Source of the DNA: JBBRBB01 sp038206235
GTDB lineage: Bacteria; Bacteroidota; Bacteroidia; Chitinophagales; Chitinophagaceae
Length of the DNA: 64,000 bases
Direction of reading: 5' to 3'
NCBI GenBank assembly: GCA_038206235.1
Contig: JBBRBB010000001.1
Span: 62,001 to 126,000 of the forward strand
Each line of letters starts with the position of its first letter. The stretch's first letter is position 1. Below the pieces are notes generated by a model. The model searched no databases, was not told where the DNA came from, and was given only the letters and a program-made list of their open reading frames with translations. The position numbers and the translations under genes are program-made. Of this stretch, positions 37,340 through 46,176 are shown piece after piece.

Positions 37340-37635
37340 TCATGAGAGAAGTTTACAATGTACGCATTCCACGAACTGCAATAGAGCAGTACAATCTTAG
37401 CAGGCATATAAAAAAAGATGAATTGCAGGAGGGCGACCTCGTTTTTTTTTCACACTGCTTCACGAAGCGTATCTCACGTTGGGCTTTATCTTGCCATGAT
37501 AAATTTGTACATGTCTCCAGCAGCAACGGAGTTATAATAAGCGACATGAGTGATGATTATTGGCAAAGCCGTTACAGCGGTGCAGGACGTGTAAAGAACA
37601 ATGATGAATCTGCAAACATTTCTTCAACCGAATAA
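37340..37635 (+). pseudogene. C-terminal stump of an NlpC/P60 peptidase gene
   Basis: The frame reads EVYNVRIPRTAIEQ, LQEGDLVFF and KFVHVSSSNGVIISDMSDDY, the back half of an NlpC/P60 domain; the part carrying the catalytic Cys (DCSG) has been lost at the junction with the monooxygenase stump. The expected SHVGLYL, holding the catalytic His, is present only in the +1 frame between two compensating shifts, so the surviving frame reads SRWALSC there. The gene is dead on two counts. Confidence 0.82.
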
Positions 37636-37760
37636 TCAAAAAAACAAAAGCAACCTGTCTCTAAAAAACTTTTTTTTGTACACTTAGTAGCGCTGTTTGT
37701 GCATCTCTATTTTTCAAAAAAAGTTGCAAAATTCGCACAGTAAAAACGAAGAAAAATTTT

Positions 37761-37790
37761 TTTGTTCGGGGGGGGGGGCTATTAGCTTTG
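37761..37790 (+). promoter_or_regulatory. Promoter with an 11-G tract in its spacer
   Basis: TTTG at 37761-37764 and TAGCTTTG at 37783-37790 match the Bacteroidota -33 and -7 elements, 18 bases apart, and the ATG of the hydrolase is 43 bases further on. Eleven consecutive G (37768-37778) fill most of the spacer. Slippage in this tract would change the spacing and hence promoter strength. It is the only long G run in the window. Confidence 0.68.
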
Positions 37791-37833
37791 CCCTGTTTTA
37801 TTCAAAATTTATTCACCTAAAAAATTGTATTTT

Positions 37834-39315
37834 ATGAAAAAAAGTTTTAAGTTTATCAGCAAATTCATCATTGTGTCAGTTGCTATTTTGATTTATTCAT
37901 TTATAAATAACAATAAATCAAATTCTACTGCCAAGAATTCTAACGTCTGCGATGATTGCTCGCAAGCTGCTTTGCTTCCTTATGATTGCAGTTATGATTT
38001 AACTGATAGTACTGCTTATAATTTTTCAACAGTTGACACTACAGACTGGCTTTATTATTACAAAACAGATAGAGATACTATTTTTGAATGGAAAGATGTT
38101 TCCTATAACGCAGAAGAAAGCTGCGACCCGGGCAACCGATGTCTTGATTCTGTTGAACAATTAAAGTACAAAGTAATTTATCCTGATTATCCTTACACTA
38201 CATGCACAAAAAAACCACCGCTTGTTATTTTCTTTCATGCAGGTGGCTTTAGTGATTGCAACACTATCGAAGAAGCAAATCATATATTGCAAATTGCCAC
38301 ACACATGGCTCACCATGGATTTATTTGCGTTACGGTTGAATACAGAAGAGGAAGGGCAATAAGTGATTCTACAGCTGCAATTCAGAATAATAAAAAGGTT
38401 TATTTTACAACAGCACAACAAGTGCTTGCCTATTACCGTGCCTTCCAGGATGTTCGCGGAGCTATTCGAACAATTATAAAAAGAAACAGAGAAACAGCAA
38501 CTCCCTATAAATTTGACTCTACTAATATTTTTCTTGCTGGTTTCAGTGCGGGTGCTATATGTGCCATCAATGCTGCTTATTATCCTACACAAGCTATGAT
38601 TAATCAAATTGACCAGGGCGCTGATACGGTGCTTGGCTCAATAAATTCTGACTTTTATTATGGTGATACGTCCATTCCTTTCCATTCAAAAATACGTGGT
38701 GTCTTTGCAGGTTGGGGAAATGCGTTTATTCCACTCGCATATGGGGCGCACCCTGAAAATTTCTTCCCGCCAAGTGATACTATCCCATTAATATGCTTTC
38801 ATGGTGAGTTGGATTGGGATGTGTGTCCCTATGACTATCAAAATGTATATTTTGATTTTAAAGGTGATAGTTCTTTTAAAGACCCGAATAATCACATTTT
38901 AACCAATCCTGAAAAAAGATGCCTTCCCGATAATCGGGTATTTAATATGCCATACGGTGGTAAGTTTGATATTGATGCATACCGTTTTGGTTCTTTCAAG
39001 ATGTACTGTTTTCTTAGGTCTATAGATACTTATACTGAACTATACGCCGACCCGGATATGTACCATGGCATCCAATCTCTTCCCAATGATGATTTTGGTA
39101 CTGACTTTACAAATGAAGACGATGTTTACTCTTATATAGGAGGACGAATGGCCACATTTTTTCAGGCTGCATTATATAATAAAACTCATCCGGGTTTCAC
39201 ATCATCTTTAAAAAGAAAACGAACTTACTTTGAGGAGTGTGTCAATCTTCGACATTCATGCGACACTCTTAATAGTAATAATTGCGGGTCATTAACAACT
39301 AATCCATGTAATTAA
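37834..39315 (+). CDS. Exported alpha/beta hydrolase (esterase-like)
   Basis: A 493-residue protein with an N-terminal signal anchor, a cysteine-bearing linker (CDDCSQAALLPYDC), and an esterase fold: oxyanion word IFFHAGGFSDCN, nucleophile elbow GFSAG with Ser238, an Asp-bearing HGELDWD, and a late YHGIQS as the likely catalytic His. The C-terminus is Cys/Asn-rich (SCDTLNSNNCGS) and has no sorting domain. It is followed after 20 bases by a delta-60 repeat protein. A TTG nine bases upstream is an alternative start. The substrate is unknown. Confidence 0.8.
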   Translation: MKKSFKFISKFIIVSVAILIYSFINNNKSNSTAKNSNVCDDCSQAALLPYDCSYDLTDSTAYNFSTVDTTDWLYYYKTDRDTIFEWKDVSYNAEESCDPGNRCLDSVEQLKYKVIYPDYPYTTCTKKPPLVIFFHAGGFSDCNTIEEANHILQIATHMAHHGFICVTVEYRRGRAISDSTAAIQNNKKVYFTTAQQVLAYYRAFQDVRGAIRTIIKRNRETATPYKFDSTNIFLAGFSAGAICAINAAYYPTQAMINQIDQGADTVLGSINSDFYYGDTSIPFHSKIRGVFAGWGNAFIPLAYGAHPENFFPPSDTIPLICFHGELDWDVCPYDYQNVYFDFKGDSSFKDPNNHILTNPEKRCLPDNRVFNMPYGGKFDIDAYRFGSFKMYCFLRSIDTYTELYADPDMYHGIQSLPNDDFGTDFTNEDDVYSYIGGRMATFFQAALYNKTHPGFTSSLKRKRTYFEECVNLRHSCDTLNSNNCGSLTTNPCN

Positions 39316-39335
39316 TCAATTTAAAAATATTTGTT

Positions 39336-41246
39336 ATGAAAACTCTGTTCTTTATTTTAAGCTTTATAGTTTGTCTTTCATTTTCGTTTGCTCAGCCTGG
39401 CACTTTAGATGAAAGTTTCGGCACTAAAGGAAAAGTATTATACCAGGATGGAATGACTAATTTGACGCTTGGTGTAAACTGTATACAAAAAGACGGAAAA
39501 ATATTACAGGCTGGCAGCCGTGTTATTATTGCTCGTTACAACGAAGATGGCACATTAGACCTTTCTTTTGGAATAAATGGTATTGTGCATTCCGACTTTA
39601 CAGACCGCGGGTATTTCTCAGGCTCTACAAGTGCCATTACAACTCAAAACGATGGTAAAATATTAGTAGCTGCCTATTTCAATAATTCTCAATTTATCTC
39701 TTATACTGGTATTATCCGTTACTTGCCGAATGGCACACTCGATTCTTCATTTGGAGTAAACGGTGTGACAACCACTGCCTTCATGAATACGGGTCACCGT
39801 ACTGCGGCCTACACAAATGCAATAACAGCAGATGCTAATAATAATATTCTAATAACAGGGCAATATTCGCCTCAAGATGAGGATGGCGGAACGGTTGATG
39901 CGATAACCCTCCGCTACTTACCAGACGGGAAGTCCGATTTAACCTTTGGCGATAGTGGTTTAGTGAGAATACACTTGTACATAAACGGTAAGTATAACGT
40001 TACAGGTACTTATGATATCCAAACACAAGCAGATGGTAAAATAATATTAGGCGGAGGCAGTTCAACTGTTGGTCCTACAGAATCTAAATTTATGCTAATT
40101 AGATTATTTAAAAACGGGGGCATTGATTCCACTTTTGGCGACAATGGTTTTGTTTTTACCAAGTTTGCTAATAACGACAATAATACTATCAATTCGATTT
40201 TGCTGCAACCCGACGAAAAAATTTTAGCAGCAGGCAGTACAGATGTAAATGTGTTTTTAGGAAAAACGAATATTGCCCTTGCACGTTATAATAATGATGG
40301 AACTCTTGATAATAGTTTTGGCGACAAAGGATTGGTTCAAACAACAATAAAAGGTTATGGCGCTTGGGCAAATGACATGGTTTTGCAGCAAAACGGTAAA
40401 ATCGTTGTAGGTGGTTTTTTATCTCAGGGTATTTCATATACTGTTCTCGACTTTCTTCTTTATCGTTACAATAGCAATGGAAGTACTGACAGCACTTTTG
40501 GAAACAATGGAATGGTTACAACAGATTTTAGTGATATAGCCGGTCAAAATTCTTATGATTATTTAAGGTCAATCAACTTAGATAAAGATGGTAATATAGT
40601 AGCAAGTGGCACAAACGAAACTCAGTTTCCAACACCGGACAACTTCGCTATCGCCCGCTACATCGGCGACCCTGTACACCAATCCTTAATCACTCGTATT
40701 AAAAGATGGATAATAAAACACATCCTCCACTTCCAGGACCCAAATGCTGAGAACACCGCTTACTACGTAATCGAAAAAAGCAGCAACAGCACAGCAAATT
40801 TTAAAGAAGTTGCAAGAGTGGAGAAATCAGCAATCAGCTCGCAGAGTCCTGTGGACAATCAGCAATCAGAAACATACAGCTTTGTTCTTCCTGCTTCCGA
40901 TAACCGAGACCCGACTTCCGACAACTTCTATCGCATCAAAGCCGTTCACAACAATGGCAGTGTTACATACTCAGATGTTATTGCAGACAACGGATTAACT
41001 GATACACCAATAAACGGATTAACCATTTCCCCCAACCCTGTAAAAAATGTTTTGCATGTACAAGGCTTAAGTGCAGAGAACAAAACATCACTCTCCATTA
41101 TAAATCCAGAAGGAAATGTAATTAAGAAAATAAGTGTTCGGGCAAACAGTTACGATTTTAATGTTAGTCAATTAAAACAAGGAACGTATTATTTAAAAGC
41201 AGAGAATAACAAAGGCAGTAAAACATTTCAATTTATAAAAGAATAA
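39336..41246 (+). CDS. Delta-60 repeat surface protein with T9SS sorting domain
   Basis: A 636-residue protein: signal peptide (1-19), about seven delta-60 repeats of about 55-60 residues (words such as DGTLDLSFGINGI, DGKILVAA, DGKIILGG), then a linker opening IGDPVHQSLITRIKRW and a type A sorting domain (ISPNPVKNVLHVQGL... to FQFIKE). The repeats form beta-propeller-like folds. It is paired with the hydrolase upstream. The last about 195 residues are nearly identical to those of the protein at 41457. Confidence 0.88.
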   Translation: MKTLFFILSFIVCLSFSFAQPGTLDESFGTKGKVLYQDGMTNLTLGVNCIQKDGKILQAGSRVIIARYNEDGTLDLSFGINGIVHSDFTDRGYFSGSTSAITTQNDGKILVAAYFNNSQFISYTGIIRYLPNGTLDSSFGVNGVTTTAFMNTGHRTAAYTNAITADANNNILITGQYSPQDEDGGTVDAITLRYLPDGKSDLTFGDSGLVRIHLYINGKYNVTGTYDIQTQADGKIILGGGSSTVGPTESKFMLIRLFKNGGIDSTFGDNGFVFTKFANNDNNTINSILLQPDEKILAAGSTDVNVFLGKTNIALARYNNDGTLDNSFGDKGLVQTTIKGYGAWANDMVLQQNGKIVVGGFLSQGISYTVLDFLLYRYNSNGSTDSTFGNNGMVTTDFSDIAGQNSYDYLRSINLDKDGNIVASGTNETQFPTPDNFAIARYIGDPVHQSLITRIKRWIIKHILHFQDPNAENTAYYVIEKSSNSTANFKEVARVEKSAISSQSPVDNQQSETYSFVLPASDNRDPTSDNFYRIKAVHNNGSVTYSDVIADNGLTDTPINGLTISPNPVKNVLHVQGLSAENKTSLSIINPEGNVIKKISVRANSYDFNVSQLKQGTYYLKAENNKGSKTFQFIKE

Positions 41247-41250
41247 CTTT

Positions 41251-41427
41251 TCCAATGTACAACTATATATGGTGCAGAGGGCAGCTACTTTTTTTCAGTC
41301 AATACTTACGAATACAGCCATAAACGGTCCTTCAAAATTCACAGAATGCGAAAATTACAGAAATAGCTGTCAAGGCTCCGGAACAAATAATAATAATTGC
41401 AGTAACAGTAATTCATGTCCACAGTAA
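41251..41427 (+). pseudogene. C-terminal relic of a second hydrolase copy
   Basis: The frame from ATG 41269 reads RAATFFQSILTNTAINGPSK, then FTECENYRNSCQGSGTNNNNC and SCPQ-stop. This matches the end of the hydrolase at 37834 (RMATFFQAALYNKTHPGF..., EECVNLRHSCDTLNSNNC...), and the DNA before the ATG aligns with the codons preceding it. It lies directly before the second delta-60 gene, as the intact hydrolase lies before the first, so it is what remains of a duplicated two-gene unit. Confidence 0.75.
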
Positions 41428-41456
41428 TTAAATTTTTATCAATAAAAAAATTTTTT

Positions 41457-43265
41457 ATGAAGCACACTACTCTATTCTTAGTGTTTTTAAGTATTCTCAC
41501 TTTGAATACTAAATCTCAACAAGGCACATTGGACCCGACATTTGGAAATAAAGGAATTGTTATGCAATCTTTCTCTACCTATTCAAGTTTAACAAAGCAA
41601 GCAATTCAAAATGATGATAAAATTGTAGTATTAGCATATTCTAACACTTTTGGAAATATTTTGCTTCGTTATCTTCCTGATGGAAATATAGATTCTGCTT
41701 TTGGAGAAAATGGAATCGTTAAAACATACAATTATTATTCTTTATCTGGTATTGCAATACAGAAAGACGGCAAAATAGTTACGACGGGAACAGCAGCAAA
41801 TGCGTTTCCATCAAACGTAGTTCTATTGCGTTTTTTGGCGGACGGCAGAACTGATTCTTCATTTGGTGCTAATGGTATTGTTATAAGTACTTTCGGCTCT
41901 TATGGGCAAGGCGCAAATGATATTGCTATTCAGCAGGACGAAAAAATTGTAATAACAGGAACTTATCAAAGAAATGCACAATTTGAAATTGATGCTTTTG
42001 TAGCAAGGTATAATTCAGATGGAAGTCTTGATGTTACTTTTGGAGACGGAGGTACAGCATTCGTTTATAACATATGGATGCCTACCACAATCGCCTTACA
42101 GAAAGATGGAAAGATATTAATAGGAGGTAGCGATGAATTTGTTGGCGACTTCCATCAACATTTTTTCCTTGCACGCTTTAATTTAGATGGTGAATTGGAT
42201 AGTTCTTTTAATAAAACAGGTATTGTAATCACCGCATTTGATAACGACGGTGCGTTTATACAGGAAATTGCTTTACAGCCTGATGGCAAAATTGTTGCTG
42301 CAGGCTCTGCAGGTCAGCCTGGCTGGAATGGAGTAATACCCTATATAGCTGTTGCTCGTTATAATACAGATGGCGTACTTGATCAAAGTTTCGGAAAGGC
42401 CGGAAAAACAGGAATAAAATTTACTGAATACTCACAGGCAAATGCAGTTGCGTTGCAACAAAATGGAAAAATAGTAGTTGCAGGTTTCGAGTCATATACA
42501 GATGGAAATTATGTTGTAGCCCGTTTTTTAGAGAGTGGAGTATTGGATTCTGCTTTTGGTACAAATGGTGTAACCGTAACAGATATAGGCACACTTAGCG
42601 ACCAGGCAAAAGATGTAGTAATTCAAAAGAATGGAAGAATAATTGTTGGAGGCTCACCTGATATAACATTAGCAGGGTATATCGGCGACCCAGTGCATCA
42701 ATCCTTAATCACTCGTATTAAAAGATGGATAATAAAACACATCCTCCACTTTCAGGACCTAAATGCTGATAATACCGCTTATTACGTAATTGAAAAAAGC
42801 CACAACAGCACAACAAACTTCAAAGAAGTTGCGAGAGTAGAGCAGTCAGCAATCAGCTCGCAGAGTCCTGTGGACAATCAGCAATCAGAAACATACAGCT
42901 ATGTTCTTCCGGCATCCGATAACCGGCAATCGACTTCCGACAACTTCTATCGCATCAAAGCCGTTCACAACGATGGCAGTGTTACATACTCAGATGTTAT
43001 TGCAGACAACGGATTAACAGATACACCAATTAACGGATTAACCATTTCTCCCAATCCTGTAAAAAATGTTTTGCATATACAAGGCTTAAGTGCAGAAAAC
43101 AAAACATCACTCTTCATTATAAATCCAGAAGGAAATGTAATTAAGAAAACAAGTGTTCAGGCAAACAGTTACGACTTTAATGTTAGCAATTTAAAACAAG
43201 GAACGTATTATTTAAAAGCAGAGAATAACGAAGGCAGTAAAACATTTCAATTTATAAAAGAGTAG
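41457..43265 (+). CDS. Second delta-60 repeat surface protein with T9SS sorting domain
   Basis: A 602-residue paralogue of the protein at 39336 with a signal peptide (ILTLNTKSQQ), about seven delta-60 repeats and the same linker and sorting domain. The repeat part is only loosely similar to the first copy, whereas the C-terminal about 195 residues and their DNA are almost identical, suggesting gene conversion. An ORF start at 41415 adds 14 residues before the signal; ATG 41457 is preferred. Confidence 0.87.
   Translation: MKHTTLFLVFLSILTLNTKSQQGTLDPTFGNKGIVMQSFSTYSSLTKQAIQNDDKIVVLAYSNTFGNILLRYLPDGNIDSAFGENGIVKTYNYYSLSGIAIQKDGKIVTTGTAANAFPSNVVLLRFLADGRTDSSFGANGIVISTFGSYGQGANDIAIQQDEKIVITGTYQRNAQFEIDAFVARYNSDGSLDVTFGDGGTAFVYNIWMPTTIALQKDGKILIGGSDEFVGDFHQHFFLARFNLDGELDSSFNKTGIVITAFDNDGAFIQEIALQPDGKIVAAGSAGQPGWNGVIPYIAVARYNTDGVLDQSFGKAGKTGIKFTEYSQANAVALQQNGKIVVAGFESYTDGNYVVARFLESGVLDSAFGTNGVTVTDIGTLSDQAKDVVIQKNGRIIVGGSPDITLAGYIGDPVHQSLITRIKRWIIKHILHFQDLNADNTAYYVIEKSHNSTTNFKEVARVEQSAISSQSPVDNQQSETYSYVLPASDNRQSTSDNFYRIKAVHNDGSVTYSDVIADNGLTDTPINGLTISPNPVKNVLHIQGLSAENKTSLFIINPEGNVIKKTSVQANSYDFNVSNLKQGTYYLKAENNEGSKTFQFIKE
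42680..43265 (+). repeat. 586-bp near-identical repeat of 40660-41246
   Basis: The segment coding the IGDPVHQ linker and sorting domain occurs twice, here and at 40660-41246, with only scattered substitutions over nearly 600 bases. It provides a ready site for homologous recombination that would delete or duplicate the intervening 2 kb. Confidence 0.85.
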
Positions 43266-43278
43266 GTTATTTAACTGC

Positions 43279-43320
43279 GGATTAGGTGTCTGCACTTTTA
43301 AAGTGTCAGGCACCTAATCC
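43279..43320. terminator. 42-base palindrome between convergent genes
   Basis: GGATTAGGTG-t-CTG-CACTTT pairs with AAAGTG-t-CAG-g-CACCTAATCC almost without mismatch over 42 bases. It lies 14 bases after the delta-60 stop and 21 before the stop of the minus-strand gene. It could end transcription from both sides; its AGGTG...CACCT arms also look like a mobile palindromic element. Confidence 0.75.
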
Positions 43321-43341
43321 CAACTTTTATTATCATTAATA

Positions 43342-44307
43342 TTAAGAGTGTTTAGCGTTGAAATTTTTTGCTATTTTCGCAAGCGCCTGATTAAAATCCA
43401 TCCATACGCTTTTTACTATTTCTGCCGCAGGTTTAATATCGTGTATAAGAATACTCGACTCTCCAATTTCAAGTTCACCTTCTTCCAAATCACCTTCAAA
43501 CATTCCTCTTTTTGCACGCCCTCTGCCAAGAAGCTGTTTTAATTCTTCTTCAGATGCGCCTCTCATTTCAGCCTGTTTTATCTTTTCAAAAAAATTGTTT
43601 TTCAATAATCTAACAGGTACAACTTTTTTTATGCTGAGCATGGTATCACCTTCATTCGCTTTTATAACAGCTTCTTTGAATGCTATGTGAGAAGATGCTT
43701 CATCACTGCAAACAAACCGGCTGCCTATCTGCACGCCTTCTGCTCCCAATACCATTGCAGCAAGCATTTGACGACCGGTTGCAATACCCCCTGCAGCAAT
43801 AACGGGAATTGTTACTGCTTCTTTTACTGCAGGAATAAGAACAAGTGTAGTAGTCTCTTCTCTTCCGTTATGTCCGCCTGCTTCAAAGCCTTCTGCTACT
43901 ACTGCATCGCAGCCTGCATCCTGCGATTTTTTTGCAAACTTGCTGCTGCTAACAACATGCACAACCGTAATTCCTTTTTCTTTTAATGTTGATGTAAACG
44001 TATTCGGATTGCCTGCAGATGTGAACACAATTTTTACACCTTCAGCAATTATTATTTCAATGTGCTTATAAATATCAGCATAAAGCAATGGAACATTTAC
44101 CCCAAAAGGTTTGCTTGTTGCTGCTTTGCATTTTTGAATATGCTGCCGCAATTCATCAGGGTACATGCTGCCACTGCCAATAACGCCAAGCGCACCTGCA
44201 TTGCTTACAGCGCTTGCAAGCCGCCAGCCGCTTGCCCAAACCATGCCTGCCTGAATGATAGGATATTGAATGCGGAAGAGTTTGGTAATTCTGTTCTTTA
44301 ATATCAT
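43342..44307 (-). CDS. Nitronate monooxygenase-like FMN enzyme
   Basis: A 321-residue TIM-barrel flavoprotein. It has the start FRIQYPIIQAGMVWASGW, the AEGFEAGGHNG segment with the family's catalytic His, IPVIAAGGIATGRQM and LGAEGVQIGSRF, which bind the FMN phosphate. The family includes nitronate monooxygenases and FabK-like enoyl-ACP reductases, so the substrate is not certain. A C-terminal stump of a paralogue lies 6 kb away at 37050. Confidence 0.88.
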   Translation of the reverse strand: MILKNRITKLFRIQYPIIQAGMVWASGWRLASAVSNAGALGVIGSGSMYPDELRQHIQKCKAATSKPFGVNVPLLYADIYKHIEIIIAEGVKIVFTSAGNPNTFTSTLKEKGITVVHVVSSSKFAKKSQDAGCDAVVAEGFEAGGHNGREETTTLVLIPAVKEAVTIPVIAAGGIATGRQMLAAMVLGAEGVQIGSRFVCSDEASSHIAFKEAVIKANEGDTMLSIKKVVPVRLLKNNFFEKIKQAEMRGASEEELKQLLGRGRAKRGMFEGDLEEGELEIGESSILIHDIKPAAEIVKSVWMDFNQALAKIAKNFNAKHS

Positions 44308-44358
44308 AGCAGTAAAATTAGTATTTCAGAATTAAGCTGTAATTTTAAAAGAAAAAAT

Positions 44359-44607
44359 ATGAATAATATTATTGAAGCAGCAATGAAATTGCCAAAAGAA
44401 GAAAAGATAAAATTATATCATGCTCTGCAGGAAGAGCTGGAGATGGATGATGAATTGCATGAGGATGATTTAACGCCGGAGCAATGGGAAGAGTTAAAGC
44501 GAAGAGAGCAACTGATTAAGGAAGGTAAGGTGAAATGGCTTTCCAGAAAGGATTTGAATAACTTTTTAAGAGAAAGGAGAAATGCCTTACAAAATAATAA
44601 CAGCTGA
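44359..44607 (+). CDS. Antitoxin-like partner of a ParE/RelE-type toxin
   Basis: An 82-residue acidic helical protein: EAAMKLPKEEKIKLYHALQEEL, LTPEQWEELKRREQLIKEGKVKWLSRKDLNNFL. This layout is typical of addiction-module antitoxins paired with ParE/RelE toxins. It overlaps the toxin relic by 26 bases. The antitoxin frame is intact. Confidence 0.72.
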   Translation: MNNIIEAAMKLPKEEKIKLYHALQEELEMDDELHEDDLTPEQWEELKRREQLIKEGKVKWLSRKDLNNFLRERRNALQNNNS

Positions 44608-44867
44608 TTTGTTCGCATCAGATATTCAGGAGGCGCTTGATTATTACGATCCCATTCTATCAGTCTGAGTATAAAATTTGAGAATGAATTGAATGAAGCA
44701 TTAGATAAACTCGTAAAGAATCCGCATCATTATTTCAATCTTAGTAATGAGTACAGAAGAATAAATTTGAAAGTTTTCCCTATATACTAATTTATAATAT
44801 TGATGAAAATATTAAAGAAGTGCGTGTAAAAGGATTATTTCATCACCACAGAATCCTAAAACCATAG
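44582..44867 (+). pseudogene. ParE/RelE-type toxin broken by two frameshifts
   Basis: The first frame reads MPYKIITADLFASDIQEALDYYD, then stops. Another frame continues SIKFENELNEALDKLVKNPHHY and FNLSNEYRRINLKVFPIY, and a third ends LIYNIDENIKEVRVKGLFHHHR. Together these make one full toxin of about 95 residues, so two shifts destroyed it. The antitoxin upstream is intact. Confidence 0.82.
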
Positions 44868-44887
44868 CAAGAAGATTACAATAAATC

Positions 44888-45880
44888 TTATCCAAAATCC
44901 AGCTCTGTATTATCTCCAATATTCAATTGCCTGCTTACGCCTTTTACACTCGCATCGCTGCCTATAAGAGAATTATCGAGCACAACTTCAAACAAACTTG
45001 TGTAAGACCCTATAATGCTATCACGTATAATAGAGTTTTGAATTTTTGTCTCCGGCCCTATTGCTACGTGAGGCCCAACTATGGAATTCTTTAAAACACA
45101 ACCCTGCCCTATACTAACAGGAGCAATAATGATAGAATTTTCCTGCTGAAGATTTTCGGGTATCTGTCCTCCGAATTTTTTCAAAAGTGTAGCATTGCTT
45201 TCTAACAGCGTTTCTTTTTTGCCGCAATCGAACCAGTTTTTTACTTTGAATGATTTGAATTCAGCGCCCCGTTTTATCATACATTCTAAAGCATCAGTAA
45301 GATTATATTCACCTGCATTCGTTATGTTGCCCGTAAATAAATGCTGAATACATTCAAATAAAATATCGGTATCTTTTATTTTATAAATGCCTACAAGCGC
45401 CATATTACTTTTGGGGATAGAGGGCTTCTCAACCACGTGCTCAATAATATTGTGGTCAGTAATTTCAGCTACTCCAAAACGCCGCGGGTCATCAACCTTT
45501 TTTATGCCAAGCATATTGTAAGGCATTCTTATTACTTCCTGCACATCATAATCACAAATGGTATCGCCGAGAGTTACAAAAATTTCTTCTGAGCCAACAA
45601 TATTTTTTGTTAGCTCAATGGCATGTCCCGTTCCCTGCCTTTCATTCTGATATACAAAATGGCAGTTAAGATCTGGATAGGTTTGCTTTACATACTCCTG
45701 AATTTTTTCGCCTAAGTAGCCCACGATAAAAATGAATTCACCTATGCCTGCCTGCACTAACTGGTCTACAATAAAGCTTAAAATGGTTTTGCCTGCAATA
45801 GGGATTAAAGCTTTGGGCTGTGTATATGTGTGAGGGCGCAGCTTAGTGCCAGCACCGGCAACGGGTATTATCGCTTTCAT
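44888..45880 (-). CDS. Sugar-1-phosphate nucleotidyltransferase with beta-helix domain
   Basis: A 330-residue protein. The N-terminal domain has the signature VAGAGTKLRPHTYTQPKAL (usual Arg replaced by Lys in GTKL), VGYLGEKIQEY, TLGDTICDYD and GVAEI; the C-terminal part (about 245-330) has hexapeptide repeats (IGQGCVL, VGPHVAIGPETKI, IGSYTSL) forming a left-handed beta-helix. It probably makes an NDP-sugar, and the helix may oligomerise or carry acyl/acetyl-transfer activity as in GlmU-like proteins. It is far from the sugar cluster. Confidence 0.85.
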   Translation of the reverse strand: MKAIIPVAGAGTKLRPHTYTQPKALIPIAGKTILSFIVDQLVQAGIGEFIFIVGYLGEKIQEYVKQTYPDLNCHFVYQNERQGTGHAIELTKNIVGSEEIFVTLGDTICDYDVQEVIRMPYNMLGIKKVDDPRRFGVAEITDHNIIEHVVEKPSIPKSNMALVGIYKIKDTDILFECIQHLFTGNITNAGEYNLTDALECMIKRGAEFKSFKVKNWFDCGKKETLLESNATLLKKFGGQIPENLQQENSIIIAPVSIGQGCVLKNSIVGPHVAIGPETKIQNSIIRDSIIGSYTSLFEVVLDNSLIGSDASVKGVSRQLNIGDNTELDFG

Positions 45881-46176
45881 GTAAATTTTCTTAGTTCATT
45901 TCTTACACAAATATCGAAAACGTGAAAATAGTAAAAACTCCTGTACCTGCATCAAATGTTGAAAGTCTTTCATGCAGGTGATCTTTTTTTAACCGCAAAG
46001 GCCTTCATGCATCTCAAATTTTTTTTAGATCATTATAGAAACAAAAAAGCCCGCAACAACTTTTTTAGCTTTATGAATATTTTTATTTTATGTGCTTGCC
46101 TGAAACATCAGCATGATGTACCTGACCACCGTTTAACAACGGCTTAATCTTCTATCTTTGCTTTAAACCTCAGTAC
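45881..46176. other. Spacer with the glyA promoter
   Basis: The 296-base gap lacks a supported gene; the open frame at 45956-46147 has no protein-like character. TATCTTTG at 46153-46160 matches the -7 consensus TAnnTTTG 16 bases before the glyA ATG, though the -33 word (TTTA near 46130) is weak. Confidence 0.5.

Noticed and set aside
45956..46147. 63-codon open frame upstream of glyA
   Set aside because: No ribosome site, no family likeness, and it covers the glyA promoter region.
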